Under the pieces are notes generated by a model, which saw only the letters and a program-made list of their open reading frames with translations, was not told where the DNA came from and searched no databases. The position numbers were made by a program, and so were the translations under genes. A stretch of DNA of 39,609 bases from assembly GCA_020051955.1 (NCBI GenBank), contig JAGVQB010000047.1:1-39609 (forward strand). The letters are read 5' to 3'. Below are positions 33,280 to 39,609 of this stretch, piece by piece; the stretch's first letter is position 1; every line of letters starts with the position of its first letter. Source of the DNA: a bacterium. Lineage in GTDB: Bacteria > Patescibacteriota > Patescibacteriia > UBA9934 > GWF2-40-263.

Positions 33280-33660
33280 TCAATGACCATGCCTGCGCGA
33301 TTGTGTTATAAGTTCTAAAAGCCCCACAATAAGCACGCACAACAACATTGTCCACCAACGAAACCAACCTTGTGAAAACAAGCATAGAGACACTAAACAC
33401 AGACAAGTAAAAAGAAAAGCCTGTCTTGAAGCGTCAACTGTCACACGTTGCGCGATTGTGTCCTTATACCTCCAGAGTCTGACAAGAACTCCAAGGACAG
33501 AAAAAGTTCCAAACAACGAAATTGACAACGCCCCATAAAAAAGTAGGAAACCCAGAAATCCAGCTTGTGTTGGATCCACTCCATGCAAAACAAGTGTCCA
33601 CGCGATCCACGCGCCGGCAGTCGCGAGACTCATCAAAACAAGAAAGCTACGAAAATTCAT
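33280..33660 (-). CDS. Four-helix membrane protein, unknown function
   Basis: This 126-residue protein has about four hydrophobic helices (about 5-27, 35-62, 83-98 and 103-116) with a short basic loop after the second (RLWRYKDTIAQRV). I recall similar proteins of this size in other CPR genomes but know no function. It overlaps the DciA-like gene by 14 bases and precedes mreB, so its context is replication initiation on one side and elongation on the other. Confidence 0.75.
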   Translation of the reverse strand: MNFRSFLVLMSLATAGAWIAWTLVLHGVDPTQAGFLGFLLFYGALSISLFGTFSVLGVLVRLWRYKDTIAQRVTVDASRQAFLFTCLCLVSLCLFSQGWFRWWTMLLCVLIVGLLELITQSRRHGH

Positions 33661-33973
33661 ATTGAGGAGTTGGTCTTTGAAGTTTAATCGTAACTTTATT
33701 CATTGGAAGGGTCGGAAATTGCTGTTGCAGATTTGTCAGAAGTTCAGTCTCCTGACCTTTTATTGAAAAACGAGCTGCTGCTGTCTTTGCGGCTAAATGT
33801 ACGACCCCATCTTTATAAGAGATCGCAATAATGTCCTTTGACCTGGTTGAAGGCAGATAAGCTGGTAGAGCGCGATTTGCAGCCTCAACCACCATTGAAG
33901 CGTCCACTGATCGCATTATCCCCGCGCGCGTCAAAGAGCCAGAAAGCAGATTTCGAAGCGATGAAAGAGCCAT
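33647..33973 (-). CDS. DciA-like protein (DUF721)
   Basis: This small protein of about 108 residues fits the DUF721/DciA family, whose members help load the replicative helicase DnaB in bacteria without DnaC. The pattern is a helical start (ALSSLRNLL), an IIAISYKDGVVHLAA strand pair and then a helix with an ELLTNLQQQF core. ATG 33973 is preferred over the upstream start at 34015, which would overlap the helicase gene. A TGATACAAT lies just upstream. If correct, both a helicase loader and a restart helicase-type protein are encoded side by side. Confidence 0.8.
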   Translation of the reverse strand: MALSSLRNLLSGSLTRAGIMRSVDASMVVEAANRALPAYLPSTRSKDIIAISYKDGVVHLAAKTAAARFSIKGQETELLTNLQQQFPTLPMNKVTIKLQRPTPQYEFS

Positions 33974-33981
33974 ACAAAAGT

Positions 33982-33990
33982 ATTGTATCA
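33982..33990 (-). promoter_or_regulatory. Extended -10 upstream of the DciA-like gene
   Basis: TGATACAAT on the minus strand is an extended -10 (TGn plus TACAAT, 5 of 6). It ends 8 bases before the ATG, which would give a leaderless message. No matching -35 is clear. Confidence 0.45.
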
Positions 33991-33993
33991 GAC

Positions 33994-36921
33994 TTATTTT
34001 TCTCGAAATTCGCAAATGTCCGCAAAATCACAATAGCGGCATTGATAACCTGGAGATGGGTCAAATTTTGAATCACGAATTGTTTTTGCGCGATCCACAA
34101 TCATCTCTTGAAAATCCAACAAGTCTTCGTCGTTACCGAGAAACGACACGCAAGAATTATCTTGCAAGTAGTGATATGTAAGACGTTTGGGAATAAGGCC
34201 GAGGACATCGCGAGCAACAAGCTGATAAAGGAAAAGCTGTTCCTTATCTTCTTTTTCTAATTTTTGTTTTGGCGTGCCTGTTTTGTAATCAATAATCTCC
34301 ACACCATCTTCGAACGCGTCAATGCGATCTATCCTGCCTTTGATTACAACATCCCCGAGCTTCAGAGTAAACCCTGTCTCTATGAACAATGGCTTTGGTG
34401 TATTCACCTCCCAGCGCTTGTACAGCTCGCGTAGAGAATCCTTTCCCTGCTTGCGATATTTTTCTCGCTCATCATCATTTGTAAACCAGTCGTCTTGCCA
34501 GCACACTCGGTAATTCTCAAGTAGCTCATCAAGCGACACTGGCAATCCATCGTCGCTTTGTGCCACTGAAGTTTCAAACAGACTTGTTTGTTTTACTCCC
34601 GTGCGCTCAAGCCATAATCTAAAAAATCTTTCGAGTGTGTTGTGCATTGTTTTCCCGAACGAAAATGTCCACTTTCCCATCACAGGCACTTTGAGCACGT
34701 GAGCAAACTTGTACTGAAGCGGACAAGCGTTATAAGCCGCGAGTTGTGTAAATGAAAATTGCTTTGGCAATGGTATACAAGGCGCTGATTCGTCAGGCGC
34801 GGTAGTATCGTGGTCAATCAGTTCTAATGTGATTGGTTCGCGGATCGAAGGTTGTTGATAACCTAATTCGTGTAAAAATTGCGAAATTTTGCGCTTGCGG
34901 GTTCCGCCGTAATCATCTGCTGACGCGAAGAAAAGCCCCTCCTTCGCGCGTGTCATAGCAACGTAAAACAGTCGCCGCTCCTCTTCAATGTGCGCGTCCC
35001 CAACCTCTGGCGCTTTTACTCCGAGTCCTTCGGGCAATTCAATTGGATCTCGCATCGCGCGGGTTGGAAATTTTTGCGCGACCAGATTAACCACAAATAC
35101 ATAACGGAACTCCAACCCCTTTGACGCGTGAATCGTCATAATACGCACCATGTCAGGCCCAGCATCCAGGTCAACACTTAACGAACCTTCTTCTCCAGCG
35201 TCTCGTTCATGAGTAAACTCAATAAGAAAATTATGGAGGATTGGGTGTTCGTGCGCGCGTTCAAAAGATTTTAGACGCTCGTAAAATTGTTGAAGATGCC
35301 CGAACGATTCCATTTTCTGTCGCTCGCTGTCTTGATTAAGTCGCTCAAGATAGCCTGAATTTTTTGCGATCATCACAAACAACTCTGACACATTGCGAGA
35401 TATCGCGGCATGCTGGAACTCCTTAATTTTTGAAAGAATCCCGCGAATGACGGTTCTATCCCCTTCACATAATTCGTGCGCCATTTGTTCGTGTTCGCAA
35501 ATTTCAAACAAAGATTTCCCCTTTCGATTTGCAACGCGGTTGAGCTCAAAAATTGCTCGTTCTTGTAACCCGACGATTGGACTTGTTAAAAGACGATAGA
35601 AGCTTGGGCTATCAAATGGATTATCAACAACGCGCAAAAGCGCCAACATATCCAAGACGGCTGGCTTGGTATACAAACCAGAAAGAGCGAGAAATTGGTA
35701 AGGGATATTGTGTCGATCCATTGCGAGCGCGAAGTCAGTACCTGCCGCGTTAGACCGCACCAGTATCGCAAAGTCATTCCAAGATGTTTCTGGCTCACGT
35801 TCTCGTAGCTCAAGAATCTTTTTTACAACACTCGCCACCTCCTCCTCGCTCGTTGACGAATGCAAGTGTTCAATAAAACCATCGAACGATTGGGTTGAGA
35901 CAAGCTTCTTTGACAAGGTATTTACAGAGGCCTCCAATCGGTTTGGATTGTTGTGCTGAATAAAAGCGTGGGCAGTATCCAATATGTTTTGCGCTGACCG
36001 ATAGTTTGCTGTCAACACAACGCGTTTGGCTTGCGGATAATCAGCTTCAAAGCGAAGTATGTTCGCAAGCGACGCGCCACGAAAGCGGTAAATTGATTGG
36101 TCATCATCTCCCACGACTGTCAGATTATTGAGAGGCAACGCGATCTCGCGGACAATTTCATACTGCGCGTCGTTTGTATCCTGAAACTCATCAACCAAAA
36201 CATATTTGTAACGACCACGGATGTGATCGCGCACTTTTGGTCGTTCACGCAACAATTTTAGCGTGTAAAGCATCAGGTCGCCGAAATCCAAACAATCGTT
36301 TTCAAGAAGTATTTGTTGGTATGTCGTGTAAGCACCAGCGAGTTCCTCAAGACGCTTTAGCTCGCTTGTTGACTCATCATCTGACTGTGCCGCGTCCAAG
36401 TTCGCACGCTGATCCTCAACGTATTTCAAATAATGTTCTGGATCAACGCCAACGTCCTTGGCGCGCGAAAAGTGTGTGAGCAACGATCGAATATATTTTG
36501 TCGGGTTGCCAAGCGGGCGGAAATAGTCGAGCTTAAAGCGGTCAAAATTCTTGCGCGCCAACAACCAAGCGTCCAATTCGCTTACAACACGGAAGTCGCG
36601 CGACAATCCGATCTCCACGCCGTAATCGCGTAAAAGTTTTTCTGCGAACGCGTGGAAGGTGGAGATTTGAAGTTCCACATATCCATATGGCAACAATCTA
36701 TCCACGCGCTCTTCCATCTCGCTTGCCGCCTTTTCTGTAAACGTGAGCGCCAAAATCTCCTCTGGTTTTGCAAGTCCTTGCTCAATGAGCCAGGCAATAC
36801 GGTGCGTGATAACCATTGTCTTTCCAGTTCCAGCACCCGCCACAATCATCAATGGCCCGGTGACGTGAGTAACAGCTTGCGCCTGCTCTTGGTTCAGTTT
36901 TTCAAGGAGGTTGGTGATCAT
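33994..36921 (-). CDS. UvrD/PcrA-type helicase fused to a PD-(D/E)xK Fe-S nuclease
   Basis: This superfamily 1 DNA helicase of about 975 residues opens with a Q-motif (LNQEQAQAV) and Walker A AGAGTGKT near 27, then DEFQDTND near 245, GDDDQSIYRFRGA and the UvrD C-terminal motifs (VMTIHASKGLEF-type near 635, VAMTRA near 690). The C-terminal ~240 residues form a RecB/AddB-type nuclease: GRIDRID and EIIDYKTG near 870-885. Four cysteines (one near 735, three in CRYCDFADIC near 965) should bind an Fe-S cluster. It combines unwinding and resection as in AddAB-like repair. ATG 36921 is chosen over an upstream start at 37014 because it begins next to the Q-motif. Confidence 0.93.
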   Translation of the reverse strand: MITNLLEKLNQEQAQAVTHVTGPLMIVAGAGTGKTMVITHRIAWLIEQGLAKPEEILALTFTEKAASEMEERVDRLLPYGYVELQISTFHAFAEKLLRDYGVEIGLSRDFRVVSELDAWLLARKNFDRFKLDYFRPLGNPTKYIRSLLTHFSRAKDVGVDPEHYLKYVEDQRANLDAAQSDDESTSELKRLEELAGAYTTYQQILLENDCLDFGDLMLYTLKLLRERPKVRDHIRGRYKYVLVDEFQDTNDAQYEIVREIALPLNNLTVVGDDDQSIYRFRGASLANILRFEADYPQAKRVVLTANYRSAQNILDTAHAFIQHNNPNRLEASVNTLSKKLVSTQSFDGFIEHLHSSTSEEEVASVVKKILELREREPETSWNDFAILVRSNAAGTDFALAMDRHNIPYQFLALSGLYTKPAVLDMLALLRVVDNPFDSPSFYRLLTSPIVGLQERAIFELNRVANRKGKSLFEICEHEQMAHELCEGDRTVIRGILSKIKEFQHAAISRNVSELFVMIAKNSGYLERLNQDSERQKMESFGHLQQFYERLKSFERAHEHPILHNFLIEFTHERDAGEEGSLSVDLDAGPDMVRIMTIHASKGLEFRYVFVVNLVAQKFPTRAMRDPIELPEGLGVKAPEVGDAHIEEERRLFYVAMTRAKEGLFFASADDYGGTRKRKISQFLHELGYQQPSIREPITLELIDHDTTAPDESAPCIPLPKQFSFTQLAAYNACPLQYKFAHVLKVPVMGKWTFSFGKTMHNTLERFFRLWLERTGVKQTSLFETSVAQSDDGLPVSLDELLENYRVCWQDDWFTNDDEREKYRKQGKDSLRELYKRWEVNTPKPLFIETGFTLKLGDVVIKGRIDRIDAFEDGVEIIDYKTGTPKQKLEKEDKEQLFLYQLVARDVLGLIPKRLTYHYLQDNSCVSFLGNDEDLLDFQEMIVDRAKTIRDSKFDPSPGYQCRYCDFADICEFREK

Positions 36922-36954
36922 AGTCGGTGATATGGTATCACAATTCCAGGCTGT

Positions 36955-36982
36955 TTGACGGATGACAAAGGGTCTGTAAAAA
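36955..36982 (+). promoter_or_regulatory. Promoter of the 77-residue gene
   Basis: TTGACG (36955-36960), 16 bases, then TAAAAA (36977-36982). The sequence TTGACGGA ... CTGTAAA(A/G)ATT is shared with the promoter upstream of the vWA gene. It lies in the gap that separates this gene from the divergent helicase gene. Nothing else supportable is seen in that gap, apart from a weak CCCCTC/GGGGG hairpin near 37000-37020. Confidence 0.6.
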
Positions 36983-37049
36983 TTGTGGCTGAGGAAATTC
37001 CCCTCCTCCACCAAGGGGGGAGATTAACAACTTCATCAAGGAGGATGCA

Positions 37050-37283
37050 GTGAACGAACAGACGATCACAACAAGCCAAGTCGCCGAGCTTCTACTTGCT
37101 CAAGGTCGTCGAGCCCTCGCGTTTCGGCTAGAGCTCATCGCGTTGCTTGAGCGCGAGCGACCAGATCTCATCGAAGTAGACAAGATGCCCATGGGGGAAC
37201 TCGTTGGGCATGTGATCAAGCTGGAGTTGGATACCGACCCGCTTGGAAGTACCACTCAGACGATCCTCTCGATCGAAGCATAG
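37050..37283 (+). CDS. Small GC-rich protein of unknown function
   Basis: This 77-residue, mostly helical protein starts MNEQTITTSQVAELLLAQGRR and contains a leucine-rich amphipathic stretch (about 9-40), then a short acidic C-terminus. I do not recognise a family. It starts at GTG 37050 because a strong AAGGAGG (37038-37044) is 5 bases upstream; an ATG at 37045 would stop after two codons. Its own terminator follows, so it is a single-gene unit in the same GC-rich, SD-led cassette as the vWA and FHA genes, with a matching promoter. It may be a small regulator or partner of them. Confidence 0.7.
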   Translation: MNEQTITTSQVAELLLAQGRRALAFRLELIALLERERPDLIEVDKMPMGELVGHVIKLELDTDPLGSTTQTILSIEA

Positions 37284-37299
37284 CCCCTATTTCTCAAGG

Positions 37300-37328
37300 G
37301 TTTCCGCACGACACGGAAACTCTTTTTT
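37300..37328 (+). terminator. Intrinsic terminator after the 77-residue gene
   Basis: GTTTCCG (37300-37306) pairs with CGGAAAC (37314-37320) around a 7-base loop, followed by TCTTTTTT. It lies 16 bases past the stop codon. Confidence 0.88.
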
Positions 37329-37346
37329 CATATCCAATATCTTCAT

Positions 37347-37493
37347 GGCACTGACACAATGCTAAATATCAGCCCCCGGGAGCATTGTCCCTCGCTACCC
37401 ACGAACCCATGCCGGCAATTCAACATTGCTCCAACCTACCAACCCTCAACCCCTGGGGCGACCAGGGTTGATATTTAGCATTGTGTCAGTGCC
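37347..37493. repeat. 147-bp element bounded by perfect 25-bp inverted repeats
   Basis: Bases 37347-37371 (beginning GGCACTGACACAATGC) are the exact reverse complement of 37469-37493. The 97-base interior is C-rich on the plus strand and contains a further AACCCT/AGGGTT pair and copies of AGCATTGT. No open reading frame of note and no target duplication are visible. It could be a MITE-like remnant, a protein-binding module or a structured RNA. The right arm ends 14 bases before the vWA promoter. Confidence 0.85.
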
Positions 37494-37507
37494 GCACCCT
37501 TTTTCCC

Positions 37508-37536
37508 TTGACGGAATCGCTAAAAAGCTGTAAAGA
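37508..37536 (+). promoter_or_regulatory. Promoter of the vWA-FHA operon
   Basis: TTGACG (37508-37513), 17 bases, then TAAAGA (37531-37536). It shares TTGACGGA and CTGTAAA(A/G)ATT with the promoter at 36955. The start codon is 34 bases beyond the -10. Confidence 0.65.
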
Positions 37537-37570
37537 TTTGGTGCCACTTGTGGCGAAAACGGAGGACGAC

Positions 37571-38890
37571 ATGGCGTTCATTCCAGCGCGTCAGCAACAG
37601 TTTCTGGACGTGAGGGTTACCCTCGGACGGGCAGTGACTCTGTGCGTGCCCCCAGCAGTGCGTGTTCAGGTTCTCGTGGAGACCGCGCCGTGCTCGAAGT
37701 TGTCGGACGCGAAGGTCGACACTCGGCTCGTGGTGGATCGCTCAAGTTCCATGGCGGAGCAAGCAGGTCAAGGCTTGACCAAGATTGCGTTGGCACAGCA
37801 GGCGCTCAAGGCGTTCTGCGACCAAATGCGATCGGGCGATCGAGTCCTCCTCGCAAGCTTCAACGAGCGTGGAAGCCTGGACGTACCCCATTCGCAAGCG
37901 GATATGTTCGGTCTTGAGAAGCACCGCCTTGCCAAGGCGATCGGACGCCTGCAAGCCAATGGCAATACTTTCATCAGCGAGGCGCTGGACTTCGCTCTGG
38001 ATCCCAACGCGGCGAGCGGAACTGTCCCCAGGGTCTTCCTGTTCACGGACGGCGAGTCGACGATAGATGTCGCAAGGGATCACGCGCGTCTGGTCGAGCT
38101 TGCTGATGTCGCGCGCGCTTCCAACGTCCCGCTTGCCATCTACGGCACTGGCATCCGGTACAACTGGAGCCTGCTCCAACAGCTGGCAATCCGCGCTGGC
38201 AACGGGTCCTTCTGCAAGCACGTCTCCAACGTCGCGGAGCTGGAGGGCCACCTGCTTGGCGAGCTCGCGTTCATGCGCGGCACAGCGATCGAACAGCTTC
38301 GCGTGTCAGGCTCGACCAAGAGCGGCGTCAACATCGTCAGCGTCACTGTGATGGCGCCGATGATTCGTGAGCTTCCCAACCGCGATGTCGAACACGAAGC
38401 CCCGGACTTCTTCATCCCGCGAATGTTCCAGGACTCGGCAGGTTCCCTGGATGTTCACCGAGGTCAGCAGTACCTCATCGAGATGGAGGTTGTGAGTCCA
38501 AAGCCAGGAACCCTGGATCTCATCAAGATCCTTTTCGGTGGCAAGATCCTGGCAACCCGGGTTCCACTCACCGAGTCCGTGGAGGTGCGAGCCACGTTCA
38601 CACAGGATCCTGGACAAGAGTCCCCTGTTGACCCTCGCGTGATGCAGGTCGTCACAATGATGGCCGGCGCCAAGGCGGCACATGCCGGAAAGTACGACCG
38701 TGCGAGTGACTTGTTCGCACGGGCTGGCGACCCAAGGACATCAGAGGCGATGAAGACGCTTCACCAGATGTCCGTCGGAAGAGGTCCAGATGAGGACATC
38801 AGACGTACGGGATGTACGTCAGTGGATGATTCCATTTGCACGTCGTTGGGACCAATTGATGCCCTGCGACGCGGACGAGGAGACAAGTGA
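37571..38890 (+). CDS. von Willebrand factor A domain protein
   Basis: This soluble protein of about 439 residues has a vWA domain at about 48-230. The metal-ion-dependent adhesion site is complete: DRSSS near 54 (DxSxS) and TDGES near 158. A beta-rich segment (about 235-350) and a helical tail with a repeat-like AHAGKYDRASDLFARAGD stretch follow. No signal peptide or membrane helix is seen, so it is probably intracellular. The start is ATG 37571 with GGAGG 5 bases upstream; a longer TTG-initiated frame begins inside the inverted repeat and is rejected. It overlaps the FHA gene by 1 base. Bacterial vWA proteins paired with FHA proteins usually act in phosphorylation-linked signalling, which is inference here. 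GC content is much above the core. Confidence 0.9.
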   Translation: MAFIPARQQQFLDVRVTLGRAVTLCVPPAVRVQVLVETAPCSKLSDAKVDTRLVVDRSSSMAEQAGQGLTKIALAQQALKAFCDQMRSGDRVLLASFNERGSLDVPHSQADMFGLEKHRLAKAIGRLQANGNTFISEALDFALDPNAASGTVPRVFLFTDGESTIDVARDHARLVELADVARASNVPLAIYGTGIRYNWSLLQQLAIRAGNGSFCKHVSNVAELEGHLLGELAFMRGTAIEQLRVSGSTKSGVNIVSVTVMAPMIRELPNRDVEHEAPDFFIPRMFQDSAGSLDVHRGQQYLIEMEVVSPKPGTLDLIKILFGGKILATRVPLTESVEVRATFTQDPGQESPVDPRVMQVVTMMAGAKAAHAGKYDRASDLFARAGDPRTSEAMKTLHQMSVGRGPDEDIRRTGCTSVDDSICTSLGPIDALRRGRGDK

Positions 38891-39468
38891 TGCCGCAATG
38901 CCCCAACTGCAGTCGTGAGTACCCGCACGGCACGCTCGCGTGTATGGACTGTGCGGAGATGCTGGTCGTGGATCTTGTCCAAGACACTGACTCAGACGGT
39001 CTACAACAAGCAATCATACTGCGGCCAAGCACAGGACAAGTTGATCTGAACGAACCTCATCTCGACCTGCACGTCATCCACGTTGACGGCACTGACTTCG
39101 AGGAGGGTGTCTGGGTCGCTCGGGTGCCAATCGCGACATTGAGCAGACCTGTTCGCATCGGGCGACAGGATCTCGACCAGATTCCGCCAATCGTTCCAGA
39201 GATCGATCTAGGTTTCCTACTGGCGCAGTGTTCACCAGATGGAAAGTGGGTCGTGTCGCGCTTGCACGCGGCTCTGGAGCTGGACGAATTCGAGAATCCT
39301 GCCCTGCGTCAGGTTGGCATGGATCACAGTCTCACCTGGACATGCCATTCGGGCGAGAGGCACTACCACACGGTCGGATTCAGACACACTTCCGTTCTCT
39401 GGATCGGCGATGTGATCCTGCTGGGTCAGCCTGGCGGACGCAACGTGAAGATCAGAGTTCGAACGTAA
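38890..39468 (+). CDS. Zinc-ribbon FHA domain protein
   Basis: This protein of about 192 residues starts with a zinc-ribbon (C4-x2-C7 and C18-x2-C21) and ends with an FHA domain (about 80-190) that should bind phosphothreonine. The FHA marks are RIGR near 88, SRLHAAL near 123 (SxxH) and LWIGDVILLG near 172. ATG 38890 is preferred; it overlaps the vWA stop as TGATG and has GAGGAG (38877-38882) upstream. Coupled translation with the vWA protein suggests a functional pair, probably fed by a Ser/Thr kinase encoded elsewhere. Confidence 0.85.
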   Translation: MPQCPNCSREYPHGTLACMDCAEMLVVDLVQDTDSDGLQQAIILRPSTGQVDLNEPHLDLHVIHVDGTDFEEGVWVARVPIATLSRPVRIGRQDLDQIPPIVPEIDLGFLLAQCSPDGKWVVSRLHAALELDEFENPALRQVGMDHSLTWTCHSGERHYHTVGFRHTSVLWIGDVILLGQPGGRNVKIRVRT

Positions 39469-39474
39469 CGCGCT

Positions 39475-39501
39475 GCGAGCCCACCAACGGCTCGCTTTTT
39501 A
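39475..39501 (+). terminator. Intrinsic terminator of the vWA-FHA operon
   Basis: GCGAGCC (39475-39481) pairs with GGCTCGC (39489-39495) around 7 bases, followed by TTTTTAT. It starts 7 bases past the FHA stop codon. Confidence 0.9.
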
Positions 39502-39595
39502 TATCCAATCAAAAATCGAGTTAATAGACTTTTTCCAGTTGGTAAAAAACAGTTTTCTTTGCTAGTGTTTGGCATATTCTTGAACTTACTTAGCT

Positions 39596-39609
39596 ATGGC
39601 TACTAAAAA
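39596..39609 (+). CDS. Possible start of a further gene (truncated by window end)
   Basis: An ATG at 39596 opens a frame reading M-A-T-K and runs off the window. Base composition has returned to AT-rich. A TATTCT 16 bases after TTTTCT upstream is a weak promoter candidate. Too short to assign; it may be chance. Confidence 0.3.

Noticed and set aside
37347-37493. Complete insertion sequence
   Set aside because: The interior has no transposase frame and is only 97 bases; no target duplication is seen.
37481-37570. Upstream in-frame extension of the vWA gene starting at a TTG
   Set aside because: It would begin inside the 25-bp inverted repeat and before the promoter; the ATG at 37571 has a strong GGAGG and fits the domain start.
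1-39609. UGA recoding as in some CPR (code 25)
   Set aside because: Several genes end at TGA in ATGA overlaps and family lengths are right with the standard code.
1-39609. tRNA, rRNA or CRISPR array
   Set aside because: I found no cloverleaf, rRNA signature or regularly spaced repeats on reading both strands; a dedicated scan was not possible.

Overview
The window looks like chromosomal DNA of a Candidate Phyla Radiation (Patescibacteria, probably Parcubacteria-like) bacterium. The reasons are the compact, often overlapping genes, the standard stop codons (TGA ends genes, so no UGA recoding), a streamlined set of cell-wall, translation and replication genes, and start codons that mostly lack a Shine-Dalgarno sequence. 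This placement is inference from gene content and style; no rRNA is present. By eye there are three composition zones: an AT-rich left end (about 1-6150), a core of intermediate GC (6150-37000), and a clearly GC-rich right end (37030-39470). The two ends look like acquired modules around an ordinary core.

Left end: a leftward operon encodes a type III restriction-modification system (mod, res) with a Shedu-type (DUF4263) nuclease gene placed between mod and res. The operon is bracketed by imperfect inverted repeats (6-99 and 5911-5985) that share conserved flanks around a hairpin whose stem differs between copies. Just beyond the right repeat is a XerC/D-type tyrosine recombinase gene with a possible core-type site and an attenuator-like leader.

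Core: a rightward surface-polysaccharide operon (flippase, GT4, GT2, O-antigen ligase/polymerase; 7203-11957) converges on a leftward operon clpB - secreted lysozyme-like repeat protein - Memo/LigB protein - priA - def - fmt (20110-11950). That operon is driven by a near-consensus promoter overlapped by a CIRCE operator. Its PriA has lost every helicase motif. Divergent from clpB runs wecG/tagA - gltX - M23 peptidase - small membrane protein (20223-23871). A long leftward series follows, in transcription order: UvrD/PcrA-nuclease, dciA-like, membrane protein, mreB, mreC, mreD, mrdA, greA, then lysS, nucleotidyltransferase, NUDIX, alr, ftsQ (36921 down to 24015). Most junctions overlap or are only a few bases apart. 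The greA and lysS units have recognisable promoters and terminators.

Right end: a GC-rich cassette with strong Shine-Dalgarno sites encodes a 77-residue protein of unknown function, a von Willebrand A protein and a zinc-ribbon/FHA protein. Two very similar promoters drive the cassette, and a 147-bp element bounded by perfect 25-bp inverted repeats separates the small gene from the vWA gene. A new gene may start at the last bases of the window.

The most interesting items are the Shedu gene inside a type III R-M operon between hairpin-bearing inverted repeats, the GC-rich vWA/FHA cassette with its matched promoters and inverted-repeat element, the motif-less PriA, and the greA leader hairpin.
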